Of a stretch of 64,000 bases of DNA, positions 12,701 to 23,819 are shown piece by piece. Origin of the DNA: Odobenus rosmarus divergens (taxonomy: Eukaryota > Chordata > Mammalia > Carnivora > Odobenidae); assembly GCF_000321225.1 (NCBI RefSeq), contig NW_004450277.1, positions 2,596,234 to 2,660,233 of the forward strand, read 5' to 3'. The stretch's first letter is position 1, and the number at the start of each line of letters is the position of its first letter. A program made the position numbers and the translations under genes. The notes beneath the pieces were generated by a model. That model made no database searches and was not told the origin of the DNA. It was given only the letters and a program-made list of their open reading frames with translations.

Positions 12701-15700
12701 TGGGAGCCTGCTTCTCCCTCTGCCTCTCTCTCTCTCTCTCATGAATAAATAAATAAAATCTTTAAAAAAAAAAAAGAATCTTACTTTCTTCTTCCCACTG
12801 CTCCTTCCCTTGCTCACGCTCTCTCTCTCTCAAATAAATAAATAAAATCTTAAAAAGAAGAAAAGAGTCAGTAGCTTAACCAACGGAGCTACCCAAGCAT
12901 CTGTGCTAGTGTTTAATTCTTTAAGCTTTTATTTATCTGAAAACATCTTTATTTTGCCTTAAAATGTTAAGACTATTTTACTGGGCATAGAATTCTCAGC
13001 TGGAAGTTTATTTTCTTTCAGTACTTAAAAAAAAAGATTTTTCCATCATCTCTGGCTTCTATATTTTCTTTTGAAATGTCAGTTTTAAGTTGATACTTTA
13101 TTTTTTTTTTTGAGCGAGAGAGTATGTGAGTGGGGTGGGGTGGGGAGGGGCAGAGGGAGAGGGAGAGAATCTTAAGAAGAATCCGCTTAGGCAGACTCCA
13201 ACATGGGGCTCGATCTCATGACCCTGAGATCATGACCTGAGCTGAAATCAAGAATCTGTTGCTTAACTGACTGAACCACCCAGATGCCCCATAAATTGAT
13301 TTTTTGATGGTAATTTTTCTTTTTTCTCTGTTTTTGGTTTTCAGCAGTTTGACTATGATGTGCCTAAGTGTGGTTTTATTTGTGTTCATCCTGCTCAGAG
13401 TTCACTGATCTTTTTCAACCTGTGGGCTGCTATTTTTCATCAGTTTAAAAAAATTGTCAAAGTTTATCTCTTCAGTACTGCTTTTGCCCATCCTACCTCT
13501 CCTCCCATCATGGGGTTTCAGTTACATGTATGTTAGAACATTTGACTCTGTCCCATATATCTCTCCTATTCTGTTCTGTTCTCCGTTTGTTTTTTTGTGT
13601 GTTTTTTTTTTTCAATCTCTGCATTCCGTTTGGATATTTTCTGCTGACCTGCCTTCCAATTCATTAATCCCGTCTTCTTCTGTATGCAGCCTGCTATTAA
13701 ATCCATTCAGTTAATTCTTTTTTAAAAAAAGATTTTATTTATTTATATGACAGAGAGAGATAGTGAGAGCAGGAACACAAGCAGGGGGAGTAGGAGAGGG
13801 AGAAGCAGGCTTCCTGCTGAGCAGTGAGCCCGATGCAGGGCTTGATCCCAGCCAAAGGCAGACGCTTAACGACTGAGCCACCCAGGTGCCCCGCATTCAG
13901 TTAATTCTTAATTTTGTATTTTTTTTCCCTCAAATACCCATTTGGTTCTTTCCTATAGAATCCAATTCATTGTTGAAATTCTTCTTCTCCTTCACTTTGT
14001 TCATATTTTCTGTTATTTTATTTAACTATTTATAATCGTTATTTTAAAGTTTTATCTCATAGCTCCAATGTCAGAATTATCTGTGGGTCTGATTCTAATG
14101 CCTATTTCTTTTTTTTTTTTTCATTATTGGTTATACTTTCCTGTCTTTTTACATATTATATGCATAAAAAAATCCACCCCTCCAAAACCCCCCAAAACAA
14201 AAACAACCCCCTCACCACCACCAAAACTAAAACCAAATCCAAAATGAAACCGGAGACTTTTCTGGACTTTGTATAAAAGAACCACAGAGACTGAAATTGG
14301 CATGATTTTCCTCCGGGGCATGTGCTCGTTCCTCTGTATAGGGCTGCTCATCTCACTGCAGTCAGAAACTGAGCTGGGTTGGGTCTGGACTGCCGATTTT
14401 GGTGGACTCAGTTTGCTTCTGTCTTCCATTGTGAAGTCTGTCTCAAGGGTGAAGTTTGTTGTGTTTGCTAAAGGCTTCTTCCTCTAGTGGGACTTTGTCT
14501 CCCAATAACCTCATTCTATCTGTGTAGCCCAACTTCCAGGCCCCCAGAGCCCCCAGTGCTCAGCGAATGTCCTGCGGGAAACACAGCGATGCATGTGAAC
14601 TCCACTAGATTTGATCCATCCTGCCAGCCAGAATGGCTCTCAGAAGCTTGGGTGGTTTCTTTTCCTTCCAGTAGCTTCCTTTGTCTAAGCAGAGCCTGAT
14701 TCTTACTCAGCCCATGCCCAGACTCAGAAAATGCTCCCAGAGGAGGAAGCAGCCCTCAGTTTCAGTTCTTCTTGGAAGGACTCTTCCCTTTCTGTAATTT
14801 TAGTTCATCTACTCTTTTTCGCTTTTATAGCTCTCCAATGACTTTTTAAAATAGGATTTTTTTACTATATTTTTTTAATCTTTAAAAATTCTGCAGCAGG
14901 AGAATGGCCTACTTTAGCTATGCCCTGCCCAGAGCAGGACTCATGTTTCTCTATTCTCACTACCTGCTTTCTCCTCCAGCCCTGTTCTTCCCCAACCTCA
15001 CATCTGATGGACGCCTGATCATTTTGCACCATTGCTACTTTATACATGAACGACGTAAGCCCAACCGAGGATCACTGTCATCACCATAGTGCTCTTTCCA
15101 TCTCAGCCTATGTGGGGGGCAGGATGCTTTGGCCTGTGCTCCAAGTATATTCTAGGGCTAGTGTCTGGTTCCTTCAGGTATTTGTTGAGTAGCCAGCATA
15201 ATGCCTGGCATGTGGTAAGCATCATGAGGTGCAGGCCAAGTGTAAGGGGTTTCTAGCTGACCCTTGAGGGTGGAGGGTGAAGGGCAGAAGGATCAGAGGG
15301 GAGGTAGACCAGTTCTTGTTACTGAGCTGGGTCTGGTTAAATCACAGGGACATTTGGCCTGAGTGTTTGGAAAAGGTTGCAGGATATTCAGATCGTTGGT
15401 GATCTTAAAGTGGGAAAAAGCTCAGAGGAGGAGGCTGACTCTACAGATGCTGCCCAGAAGGCCTTCCGTCCAGAGCTGCGGTGAGTTATCCCAGCTCACC
15501 TGGTCTTTGCTGGCCCAAGGAGGGGGATGCCGGGAGCCTCCCTGCAGGTCCTGGGCAGCCTCATCTGGGTTGGGTAGAGCTGGGCATCTTTGGGGAGGGC
15601 CCTCAGAAAGCCAGAGGCTTGGGACCTGCAGGAAACTTGACTATACCAGTGGCAACTGTGGCCTACGAGCCCAGCTCAGCTGCAAGTTTGAATGGTACAA

Positions 15701-18451
15701 ACCAGCAGAAAATACAAAAAGGCAAGCCCTTCGATGGGCCCTGGCTCCAGAGCCGGGTCCAGATTAGCCAGGGCTGGCTTCCCTGCCGAGGCCATTTCTA
15801 TGTGGCTAGAGGTCCCTGATAGGAGAGTGCCTGGGGCTCTGGTCCTGACCAGGCGCTTGTGTTATTTCCCTGATTCATGGGGAAGTCAGGCTGCTGCTTG
15901 CAGCTTCTTTCCTCTCCAGGTTCCTCCTCCACCCATGTCCCACTCTTACCCCTGACCAAGTCTCAGAGAATTTGGGGTCATTCCAAGAAATATTTATTGA
16001 GGTCCTGCTGAGTGCCAGACTCTGTGCCAGGTTCTAGAGATCACAAACAATCCAGACACAGGTCCTCCCCCAGAGAACTTACAGTCCCTTTGGGGAAACG
16101 GACATGCAAACTCATGGCTACTGTTTTATATGGTAAGCGATGGGACTGTTAAGAACAGGAATGGCTCAGAGGACAGTCACCTCATTGGGGTGGATCAAGT
16201 AAAAAAAGCTTCATAGGAGAAGAGATTTTTTGGAGCTGGGTCTTGATATGTAAGTAGGAGTTTTCCAGGCACCCGTACAGTCCTTGGGGCTCCTCTCCTC
16301 TTGTCAAGGCATACATCTCTACAGTCCCGTGTGGGGTTAGCAAACAAGGCAGGGGCAGGGTTTCCCTGGGAGGGAGAGAATGTTTAAATATTTCACAAGG
16401 GGAGGCCCCGGTAAGGTCACGATGGGGTGTCGGGCCTCCATCGGGGGGAGAGAACAGGGTGGTAGGATAGGTTGCAGGACTTGTCGGAGGTCAGTTTAAA
16501 CTGGGCTTTGCTAACATTCCCTGGACACTTGTTTAATGATGGGCCCCAGGCAGTAGGGCCTCAGGGGAGGGATGAGAATTTTGGGAGAGGATTGGGCCCA
16601 GGAGGGAGAAGCCCTCTTGGGGTCCGTGGGAAAGCTGCCCCGCCTTGTGGTGTGAGGGCATCTTATGAAGGAAAGCCCCTTACATCAGGGAGGAGCGGGC
16701 TCTGGCCGAGGCCCTGGTGTACCAGCGGCGGGAGCAGGTGGTACTCATGGCTCTCCTGAATGGGAAGGCAGACACGGAGGCTGAGGCGTGGGCTAAGCTG
16801 CAGAAGATCACCCAGACGTCCCCATGGGCTGGGGAGCGCTCCCCGGAAGACATTGAGTGCAGCTGGTGCAAGTGGGAGTCCAAGGGCAAGCAGGTGAGGC
16901 TGCGTGGGGGACCCAGGGGCAGAGAGGGGCCCACCCCGGTCAGCCCCGAGGCTTCACTCTCTCCCATGGTGCCCACAGATGAGCAAAGTTGTGGGAGCAG
17001 CGTACAAGCCCAAGGACCGGTCGCGGAGTTCCCGACTCCTGTCCACCCACGTGCAGTATGACTGGATGAAGCACCAGGTGAGGCAGGGCAGGGCTTGCTC
17101 CCTGAGATGCTGGTGCGGGAGGCTGGGGAGCCCCTCTCCATTGACAGCCCATCCACAGCCACCCTTGTGCCCACAGGGCCCTCCAGTCGGAGACAGGGGA
17201 GCGTCAATCCCTTAACAGAATGCTGGGCCACAGGCAGCTCTGGGATGACGCTGGTCTGGCTGGTGTGTTTGCCGAGGCCCTGGTTGAGGCCATGGACACA
17301 GGTTTTGTCTCTGAGGACACACCTCATCGGGCCTACGGGAGGAGGTTCTCCGTAGGCCTGGTACTTTTGATAGACTTCAAAGAATTTCCCAGAGTCTGTG
17401 GCTCTGCGTTTGGTTGTTTGTCCGCCTCCGTACCATGGGCCGCTCCAGAGCAGACACAGGGTCTCCTGGTGCCGTGTAAGGGATGGAGGGAATGGAAGGG
17501 CACTCTCCTTGGGGAAAGAAAAAGGGAGCCAGGGATTTTGCAGGACAGCTATGAGTCCCATCCTGCCTCTTGCCTGGGCAGACTCCAGCCCCCTCCAGAG
17601 GCGTCTGCCATTAGAGCTTCCTCCCTCGCTGGTGGGCACTTGAAGCAAGAGAACCCCTCTGTCCTGGGCGGGGAGAGGTCAGTGAGAAAGGGGAGCTGCT
17701 CAGCATTCCCGCCTTCTAGAGATGGGCCTCAAAGTGCAGCCTGGTGAGTGCCGACAAGAGAGGTGGGGGCCCCACTCAGGTCCTGCTTGAGGCGTCATTC
17801 TAAAGATGAAGACAGTCCCGCGCTGAGCACAAAGCGTTGTTGCCAGCACCAGGAGAAGGGCTCGGTGCCAGGCCTAGCACACAGTGAGCTCACAGTGCTA
17901 GCAGGCTGTGGAGAGGAAAAACCTCTGGAAACATCTGGAGACTTCTTTTGTCTGGGAAGACCCCAGGGCCCATGCTTCCTGTGAGCCTGCTCTTGGTCCT
18001 GGGTGAAACACCCAAACTCCCCTGCTCTGTTTCTCCCCCAGATTTCACCTCAGATCTACCAAAGCCTGCACTTCAACAGACTGTCACCCACCCACACACC
18101 TGACCTCGTGCTGCACAACCTTCTAGAGCAGCTGGGCCCGCACAGCCACCTGGCAGCCCACCACAGCCACAAGGACCCAGATCCTGATAGGGGCACCAGC
18201 TCGTCAGCCACCTCCCTCCCCGTCAGCGACACCTTCACACTGACAGCCTCAGACTCCGGTTCCTGGAGTCTGCCTTGTCCAGCTCCCCATACCTCCGGGC
18301 CTCCCCCTCGGTCCTGTCCCAGGCATCCAGGTACATCGTGCAGAGGTGGGCGACCCCCATGCCTGCTGCCTCATCCGTCGAACTGCTCTCAAGACCTCTG
18401 AAGGCCACCCTTCGGTCCTCCACGAAGAAGAGCTACCGCATCCGGTTCTAA
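3539..18451 (+). CDS. EFCAB8: EFCAB8-like WD40 protein, 3' half of gene (7 exons), last exon frame-broken
   Basis: Seen: seven exons with GT-AG borders at 3539-3760, 4299-4436, 10149-10317, 15348-15480, 16689-16893, 16979-17077 and 18042-18451. The first six join in one frame over 966 bp (322 codons). Exons 1-3 encode WD40 blades: SCIDGHIYAWSI, then VTGDCKGYIK joining IWDIKDY across an intron, then WKGHLDSVADI...AGQDCDVKAWKL. After the blades comes a charged helical stretch (REERALAEALVYQRREQ), then a Ser/Pro/His-rich tail. Known: human EFCAB8 is an EF-hand plus WD-repeat protein lying directly upstream of SUN5. The EF-hands would be 5' of this window. The assignment rests on WD repeats plus gene order; I do not remember the human sequence well enough to align it. 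Odd: a one-base loss is inferred near 18257, so the literal frame stops at 18401 instead of 18451. Other WD-repeat genes are less likely given the neighbours. WD40 proteins are scaffolds; no specific partner can be read here. Confidence 0.75.
4299..4436 (+). CDS. EFCAB8: EFCAB8 exon (completes WD40 unit)
   Basis: This exon is 138 bp, phase 0, 46 codons. The acceptor is GTGCCTAG and the donor GTAGGA. It opens IWDIKDYCTFTDRW, the WD dipeptide of the blade begun in the previous exon, and ends NLPHYIPLEEKE. It is too short to stand out as a single ORF and was found by frame continuity. Confidence 0.82.
4723..4832 (+). mobile_element. Old CanSINE
   Basis: Diverged short SINE: GGCTGGCTTAGTCAGTAGAG, GATCTCAGGGTTGTAAG, A-rich end AATAAAATCTTTAAAA. 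Target duplication ATGAAAATAT lies at 4711-4720 and again just after the tail. Confidence 0.85.
4915..5655 (+). mobile_element. L1 ORF2 3'-end fragment
   Basis: AATGCCAATTAAAACCACAA, TATGATCCAGCAATTCTACT and GTTTATACCCAAGAGAAG are typical of the L1 ORF2 C-terminal region. Frames are broken. Confidence 0.8.
5745..6150 (-). mobile_element. Old antisense L1 fragment
   Basis: GAAGGATAAATTCCTGGAAG and GGTCAAGGGGTAGTATGCA are the reverse of an L1M-type 3' region. A segment of it is repeated at 6146-6201. Confidence 0.6.
6204..8520 (+). mobile_element. L1 ORF2 remnant (RT to 3' end)
   Basis: Runs from the pre-RT region (AAAGCCCAGGTACAGATGAC, TTCACTGGTGAATTCTACT) through GAAGATTTAATTTTGTTAAT to a 3' end at TTTCAATAAAGCTGTGT. 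Many stops; inactive. Confidence 0.82.
8530..9285 (-). mobile_element. Old antisense L1 fragment
   Basis: CGTCCTCTGTCCATTCTTCT and CATTTGCCTTTTAATTTT are the reverse of L1 ORF2 sequence. Strongly decayed. Confidence 0.55.
9290..9404 (-). mobile_element. Old CanSINE
   Basis: Reverse, ends GAGCCAGCCAGGCGCCC. Imperfect target duplication TAGTGTTTCCTTAGTTGT before and TAGCGTTTCTTTAGTTGT after. Confidence 0.85.
9780..9935 (+). mobile_element. MIR
   Basis: TAGCTCTGTGGCTTTGGACT and CTCTGTGAAATGGTGAG fit the MIR core and tail. Confidence 0.65.
10149..10317 (+). CDS. EFCAB8: EFCAB8 exon (last WD40 blade)
   Basis: This exon is 169 bp and ends in phase 1. The acceptor is CCTTATAG and the donor GTATGG. 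The product contains WKGHLDSVADILYVDSF and SAGQDCDVKAWKLSGD, a clear GH...WD-type repeat with W-K in place of W-D. The split Gly codon is finished by the next exon, giving GTFGLSVW. Confidence 0.85.
11380..11535. repeat. AT-rich low-complexity block
   Basis: Nearly pure A/T with irregular TATAA and ATAAT repeats. Confidence 0.85.
11645..11846 (+). mobile_element. CanSINE, full length
   Basis: Forward copy from the GGCGCCTGGGTGGCTC head to a (AAAT)n/A tail. Exact target duplication AAAACAACAATGTCTG at 11629-11644 and 11847-11862. Confidence 0.95.
11985..12240 (+). mobile_element. L1M-type 3' UTR fragment
   Basis: CATTGTGAAATGATTACCAC and ACTCTCTTAGCAAATTTCAA are characteristic of old L1M 3' ends. 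Confidence 0.7.
12603..12774 (+). mobile_element. CanSINE, full length
   Basis: Forward copy. Target duplication AAGAATCTTACTTT lies just before 12603 and straight after the A tail. Confidence 0.93.
12795..12857 (+). mobile_element. CanSINE 3' tail fragment
   Basis: Only the CTCTCTCTCT and AATAAATAAATAAAATC tail portion is present. Confidence 0.6.
13099..13290 (-). mobile_element. CanSINE
   Basis: Reverse copy with T-run at 13103, CATGGGGCTCGATCTCATG body and CACCCAGATGCCCC head. Confidence 0.9.
13720..13892 (-). mobile_element. CanSINE
   Basis: Reverse copy. Target duplication CATTCAGTTAATTCTT on both sides. An internal deletion removes the usual GGACCCTGGGATCATGACC segment. Confidence 0.92.
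15348..15480 (+). CDS. EFCAB8: EFCAB8 exon (post-WD linker)
   Basis: This exon is 133 bp with phases 1 to 2. The acceptor is ATCACAG and the donor GTGAGT. The product reads TFGLSVWKRLQDIQIVG and continues into an acidic SSEEEADSTD stretch, ending AFRPELR with the Arg codon shared with the next exon. Confidence 0.75.
16689..16893 (+). CDS. EFCAB8: EFCAB8 exon (charged helical segment)
   Basis: This exon is 205 bp and returns to phase 0. The acceptor is TACATCAG and the donor GTGAGG. The product starts EERALAEALVYQRREQVVLM and includes GKADTEAEAWAKLQKITQ and a Trp-rich ECSWCKWESKGKQ. A helix is likely; no named domain is recognised. The next intron is only 85 bp. Confidence 0.8.
16979..17077 (+). 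CDS. EFCAB8: EFCAB8 exon (basic segment)
   Basis: This exon is 99 bp, phase 0, 33 codons. The acceptor is GCCCACAG and the donor GTGAGG. The product is MSKVVGAAYKPKDRSRSSRL followed by LSTHVQYDWMKHQ. The initial Met is internal, not a start. Confidence 0.8.
18042..18451 (+). CDS. EFCAB8: EFCAB8 terminal coding exon, apparent 1-bp deletion
   Basis: The acceptor is TTCTCCCCCAG and the frame enters in phase 0 as ISPQIYQSLHFNRLSPTH. In the literal frame the product turns into a Pro/Cys/His-rich tail after about 18257 and stops at 18399-18401. In the frame one base away, an open reading continues from about 18257 to TAA at 18449-18451, with mostly C or G at third positions and a basic end (STKKSYRIRF). 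The switch suggests one base was lost in the CTCCGG stretch at 18254-18259. Either the tail is altered in this animal or this is a sequencing error. Confidence 0.7.
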
Positions 18452-18599
18452 GGTGGCCCACCCTCTCTCCAGTCCTCCAGCGCAAGGCCCAGGCCCACGG
18501 GCATCCTGTCTGTCCCTGGCTTATTACCCCTGCTAGACCCAGAAGATCTAGAGACCTTCTTCTATTGACCTCCTTCTTCCCCAGAGTCCTGGAGAAGAA

Positions 18600-18605
18600 A
18601 ATAAA
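18600..18605 (+). terminator. EFCAB8 poly(A) signal AATAAA
   Basis: A canonical AATAAA lies about 150 bp after the inferred TAA. It marks the probable end of the EFCAB8 transcript and supports 18042-18451 as the terminal coding exon. Confidence 0.65.
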
Positions 18606-20514
18606 TATTTGCAGATATCAGAGTCCCATAGGCCAGGAGGTTGGGTTGTGTGTCCCTTGCCACCTTAGACACCAGGCTGTGTCTGACATTGGGCCATGTT
18701 ACCCCCACCAGGCCCTGGCTGGATGCAGGGGAGAGTCCCCTCCCCCAGGACACCTGGCGCAGCCGTCCGGCAGGTGAAGCATAGGGCCGGGACCTTGAAG
18801 GCTCCGTGGTGATGCGGCTGGTGGGTCATGCCGCTGGGGTGAGCTGTTTGCTTCTGAAACTTGGTTCAGCCTCATGGCTAGAGTGAGGCCCAGCAGCCAT
18901 CTGGAGGTGGTGGTGGCTGTGTGTCTCCTGCCCTGCTGTGTGTCTGTCCTCCTCTGCCATCAGACACTAGCCACAGGGAACTCTGCATTTACAAATTGTT
19001 CTGCCCCTCCTGCGAGGGAGGCCCCGAAACGTGGTGGAGGGCACCTCAGCCTGGCTCTGTCGCTTTGGACCCAGGTTTTTCTGAGCCAAAGCCCTTGATC
19101 CTTCCACTGTGTGCTGCTCTGGGCAGCGTCTTGGGTGGAGAACTCAGAGTGGGTAGGGCGGTGGTAAAAGCAGTGGCAGGACCAAGGCCTCTGCCCGGAG
19201 GTGGGGGGATGGCCATGGGGGAGGGGTGGGCAGAGGGGGGGATGGGATGTGGTGATTACCAGGCCTCAGGGGATTTTCTTAAAGGCCTCTGCAGGCCCTT
19301 GCCTGGAGGGAGATTTAGGGTCCTTTAGGAGCTGAGATCCTGACTTAGGGGCCATCTGGCTGGACACTAGGGGTCAGGACAGGTCAACCTCTGGTCAACC
19401 TTCCACCTGACTCTGCCATTCGGTGAACCCTCCCCCGAGTAGGACCCAGCCCCACTACAGCAGCATTTTACTGCCTCTGCCCACATGTTTGGTGTAGGTA
19501 CGCTGCAGGCACTGAAGAAAATTACCGTCGGAGTCTCACCTCCTACCCGGGCAGCAGCTAACCGTGAGCATTTGTCTCCGGCCAGGGGAGCTTGCTGACG
19601 GCCCCTCCAGCGGGCAGGCTCCCCTGATGCTGAATCCCAGGCCCAGAAGCACCACCTACAGTGATGTGTGTCTCCTGCTGCTCACACCCAGCCCCTCCTG
19701 GCCTGAGCCCTAGATGGGATAGGGGACAGATCATTCTGGAGCATCAGGGTCAGAAAGAGCTTAGAACCCAGACGGGGGACTGGAGGTCAGTGTCACACTG
19801 GAGTTGGTGAGTGAGGAAGCTGGGTTGGTGGCCCAGTGTCCGTCTCGTGGTCGCCTGTGCTCCCTGAGCCCCAGAGCGCCCCTCCTCACCTCAGGCCCGG
19901 CCTCACCAGCCTCTTCCCTGCCTGCTCTCTGCCTTCTGCATCAATGGCCTTGAAAAAGCTACTTTTATTTATTTAGCTCTCTTCTGAGTCTAAAAGTAGC
20001 ACAGGCTGAGTGTAGAAAACTCAAGAAAATACTGAAAAGCATAAAAGCCAATAAAACCCATCTGGATCCCATCTCCCAGAGATCACTTTGGTGCATTTTC
20101 CTCTAGATGTTTTCCTGCCTTTGCACACATGTGTGCAGACCTCATATGCACACGCAAGAACCCTCAGTTCTTGCACACTCATTCGCTCCTCATACCTCAC
20201 ACCCATGGCTGCATCCAGCCCCTGGGTTGCCTTCTCCAGGATGGAGGACCACTGCCAAGCCGCTCTTGGAGGGCACATGGCTCTGGTTTGCCCCCTAACC
20301 ACGCACCGCTGACAATCCAACAAAGGAACAGACATTAATCTCCAGCGGAACAGAAACCTTTTCCTGGGCCCAACTGGGCTGAGGAGTCATGGCCCCACAG
20401 GCCGACTGAGGGTGGGTGTCCTTCCACCAGGAGATGGGGCACGAGGGCACGGAGGGGAGTTGGGGGGACAGCCTTGTCCTCAGAGAAAAGCCATCATTGA
20501 CCTTGTTTTCTGGC

Positions 20515-20605
20515 ATCACTTCCCTATTTCACACTTGTTCAACACTTACTGAGCACCTGCTATATGCCCGGCACTGCCCTGGGCACTGGGGATGCCAGAA
20601 TGAAG
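20515..20605. mobile_element. L2-like fragment
   Basis: ACTTACTGAGCACCTGCTAT and GGCACTGGGGATGCCAGAAT match the remembered L2 3' consensus. Confidence 0.5.
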
Positions 20606-23189
20606 AACACCCAGCCGTTGCCTACTGGGGACACAGACCACTCCTCTGTAGTGTGGATGCATCTTCTCCCCGGTTTATCCAACAGATGATCTCAGCACAA
20701 GCATCGGGCCCCCAGGGGGAGGTAGGCGGAGCTCGTGGGACAGAGTGCAGATGCAGTGTGGATCAGGAGAAGCCATCTGAAGTGGCTTCCTGGAGGAGGG
20801 GGCCTTTAGCCCAGAGCCAGCCAGGACCTTTGTGTTTGCTGTCTGCTCTGCCTGAGAACGGCTTCTGTTGGATCAAACGGCCTCGGCTTCATGCACTCCC
20901 CAAATAACTTCAGGTGCCTGATACCCGGGCATGCTCTACCCCTGCTCTGCTTTATTCTCACCACAGTATTTCTGTGTCTAGTTCCCACTGTGCCCCTCCC
21001 CCCACCCTCCCAGGGCAGGACCATGTCTATCTTGTTCACAGTTCCCATGCCTGGCATAGTACTTGGCACATAGCAGGTGCTGGATAACTATTTGTTCAGT
21101 AAATACCCGTAACTATGAGCACTAAGTCTCCCTGCCCCAGGAGGTCCTCTGAGATTGACCTCACCCTGGTTTTCCCTCTGGGTTTCTATGTTCTCTATTT
21201 GCCAGCCCTGGATGGACTGTGGATGGTCCCTCCCCAGTGGGAGACTGCAGACCCTGTCTGTGAGCCCCAAGTGGCTGCTTGGAAGGGGCAGAGGACCGGG
21301 AGCCTTGAGGTTCCACCTGGTTCTGGTATCTGGGCTTCTTTTAGGATTCTATGCTGCATGGATCCTGAGCGGGGTCGGGAAGGGTGGGCAGGTCTTGGAT
21401 CGGCTGGTGGTAGTGTCAGTCAAGGGCAACCACAGGGGCAAAGGCCTGGGTGTGGGGCGGTGAGGAGGGTCTGGGAGCTGGGCTAGGGGTCTCACTGTTC
21501 CGGAGGCCTGACCAGGGTGGGGTGTTCTGTGGGCTGAGCTCACCGTGGGCACAGCACCATCTGTGTCCTGTGCTTGGGGAGCGGGGTGTTGCCTGCACCC
21601 CGGACATGCACCACACCCCGCATGAGTCCAGCACAGGAGTGGGCAGCCTGGGGCCCAGGGAGGGTAGATGCCTGGACCAGGGTCACTGGGGGCTTTCCTA
21701 CTGAACAGTGGTGTCTGGCCTTCGTGGCCTATTTCCCCACCAGCAGAGAGGATGGCCAGGGAAGAAGGCCCCAGGTGGGAATGAATCTGCATTTTTGGAG
21801 GCCAGTGTGGCTGAGGGTTGTGAACAGAGGAGGAAGGAGCCGTGGGGACAGACACTGAGGGGCCGGTCACACGGGGCTTTTTTCTCTTGGGAACCCTGAG
21901 GGCATTTTAATAAAACGTGCAAAGCACTCTCGGGTTTGTCTTGAGAAGCTCCCTCCGGCTGCCTCGCCGGGGACGGACTGCAGAGACAGAAGTGGTTCTG
22001 GGATTCCGGGATGGGGGCGGGCCGGCACCGGGTGGCCGGGACCAGAGGGCGGCAGGCTCCGATGGCGGGGCTAGCCGTGGGAGCCTCTGTCGTGGGCAGG
22101 GGAGGAGCTCTGCGCTGCTCGTGGCTTTTCCTTCAAAACTTTGTTTCCCCTTTTTATTTCAAGAGCTTTTAAAAACTATCGGATTTCCTCAATTCTCAGA
22201 CATAATTTTAAAATGGTTTCAGTGATTGGGATGTGTCTCTCATAATTCCATGACTTTTTCCCCCCCGGGCGAGCTGGTGCTCCCTTTCGATAGGACGGGG
22301 CGGTGAGGGCACGCCTGCTGGGGAGGGAGCGCCCCCTGGTGGAGCCAGACCTGGTCACAGCCCCCAGCCCGGCTCGGAGGGTGGGGGAGGGGATTCCTTC
22401 CCCTGGAGAGGAGTTGGGCTTGTGGGCGGGGCACCTCTAGTTCTTCTTGGAGCCCGTTGAGGGGATGTGACAAGGGGGCAAAAAAACTTTCCATTGTACC
22501 AGATATTTTACACACATTTTCTTACAAAGTTCCAATGCAGTAGGTCGTCTATCCCCACTTAACAGACAAGAAAACAGACTCCCACAGGATGAGTTGCCCA
22601 GGGTCACCCATGTCAGCTAGGTTTCCAACCAGGGATTTCAGGTGTTTCTGCCCCTTCCGGGCCAAGATGCTCAGGATTTGGGGGTGCTGCATTTGGGTGG
22701 GGCATCCCTTGAACCCTGGAGACAGAAAAGTGGTGGAAAGAGACCCCCACTTCCTGTGGCAGGCAAGGTCAAAGGTCAGGAAAGGGGATCTCCCGTTGCC
22801 TCATTTGCCCCGCCAGCCATGCTGTTCAAACTCTCCAGTGCACTGGGTGAGCAAGTCGCTCACTTTTTCTGAGAGAGCATTTTGTCTGTCCTGCCCTCTA
22901 GGCTGGGGCACATACCTTGGTGGGGGAGGTTGGGGTTTGTGGGGAGTGGGCTGAAGGGAAGTCTTGGTAGATGGAGACGCTGTCCCATGAGTCATTTCGC
23001 TTTGCGAAGGGGGCAGCAGGGCTCTGAGTCCCAAGGAGTGGCTTCTGATTTGAGGAGCTGAGGAGGGAGCCCCCAACCCATCTGGCCCGTCCAGCCTCAG
23101 TGTTCTCCTTGCCCACTCAGTCACAGTGGAACTGGACAGAAACACCTTCTTCTCCCAACTTCTCTCAGTTGCTACTTCTTTTTTTTTCT

Positions 23190-23377
23190 TAAAAGATTTT
23201 AAAGATTTTATTTATTTGACAGAGAGAGCACAAGCAGGGGGATTGGCAAGTGTAGGGAGAGGGAGAAGCAGGCTTCCCGCTGAGCAAGGAGCCTGATGTG
23301 GGGCTCGATCCCAGGACCCTGGGATCATGACCTGAGCCGAAGGCAGATGCTTAACCATCTGAGCCACCCAGGCGCCC
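23190..23377 (-). mobile_element. CanSINE
   Basis: Reverse copy ending GAGCCACCCAGGCGCCC, with imperfect flanking AGTTGCTACTT / AGTTGCTGCTACTT duplication. Confidence 0.93.
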
Positions 23378-23819
23378 AGAGTTGCTGCTACTTAACATGC
23401 AGAGTTAAGGAATATTTAAGTCAACTGGGCTCTTTAAATGTTATTTGTTCCCCCAGGGTGAAGGGTGGGCAAATAGGTGGCATGTGTGGAACCCCCTCCC
23501 TCCCACCTCTTGCTCTTGGAGGACGACACTACTGGATCAGGCACTTGCTTGCTGAACCTGCATGTGACTTCAAAATCCTTTCCCAGGCAGCCCCTCCCAA
23601 TCCATCCCAGTTGGCACTTGAGGTTCAACTCAGTTCCCCCGACTGTCCCCCCCACCCCAAGGCCAACTTTAGTCTGAAGTCAGTTCATGGGTGCCTCTGT
23701 TTAGAGAGACAGGAAGCCAGAAAACAGAGCTTCACCCTATGACACGGGAACTCAGTCCCCGATGGCACAGGATACAATGTGCCTCTGCTGTGGGAATTCG
23801 GTGAGATTATCGCAGTGCC

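Larger units (their letters stand above)
12240..14490 (-). mobile_element. Antisense L1 stretch split by SINEs
   Basis: Text such as CAATCTTTGCCTTTTAATTG, then GGGCATAGAATTCTCAGCTG, is reverse L1 ORF2-like. Interrupted by four SINE pieces. The 3' limit is uncertain. Confidence 0.5.
10318..15347 (+). other. EFCAB8 intron (5.0 kb), L1 and SINE rich
   Basis: Holds an AT-rich block, L1 pieces in both orientations and five SINEs. Positions 14490-15347 look unique. No exon recognised. Confidence 0.7.

Noticed and set aside
16680..17648. 322-codon open frame on the minus strand
   Set aside because: It lies opposite two EFCAB8 exons and GC-rich introns, has no family resemblance, and is explained by GC-rich DNA lacking stop codons.
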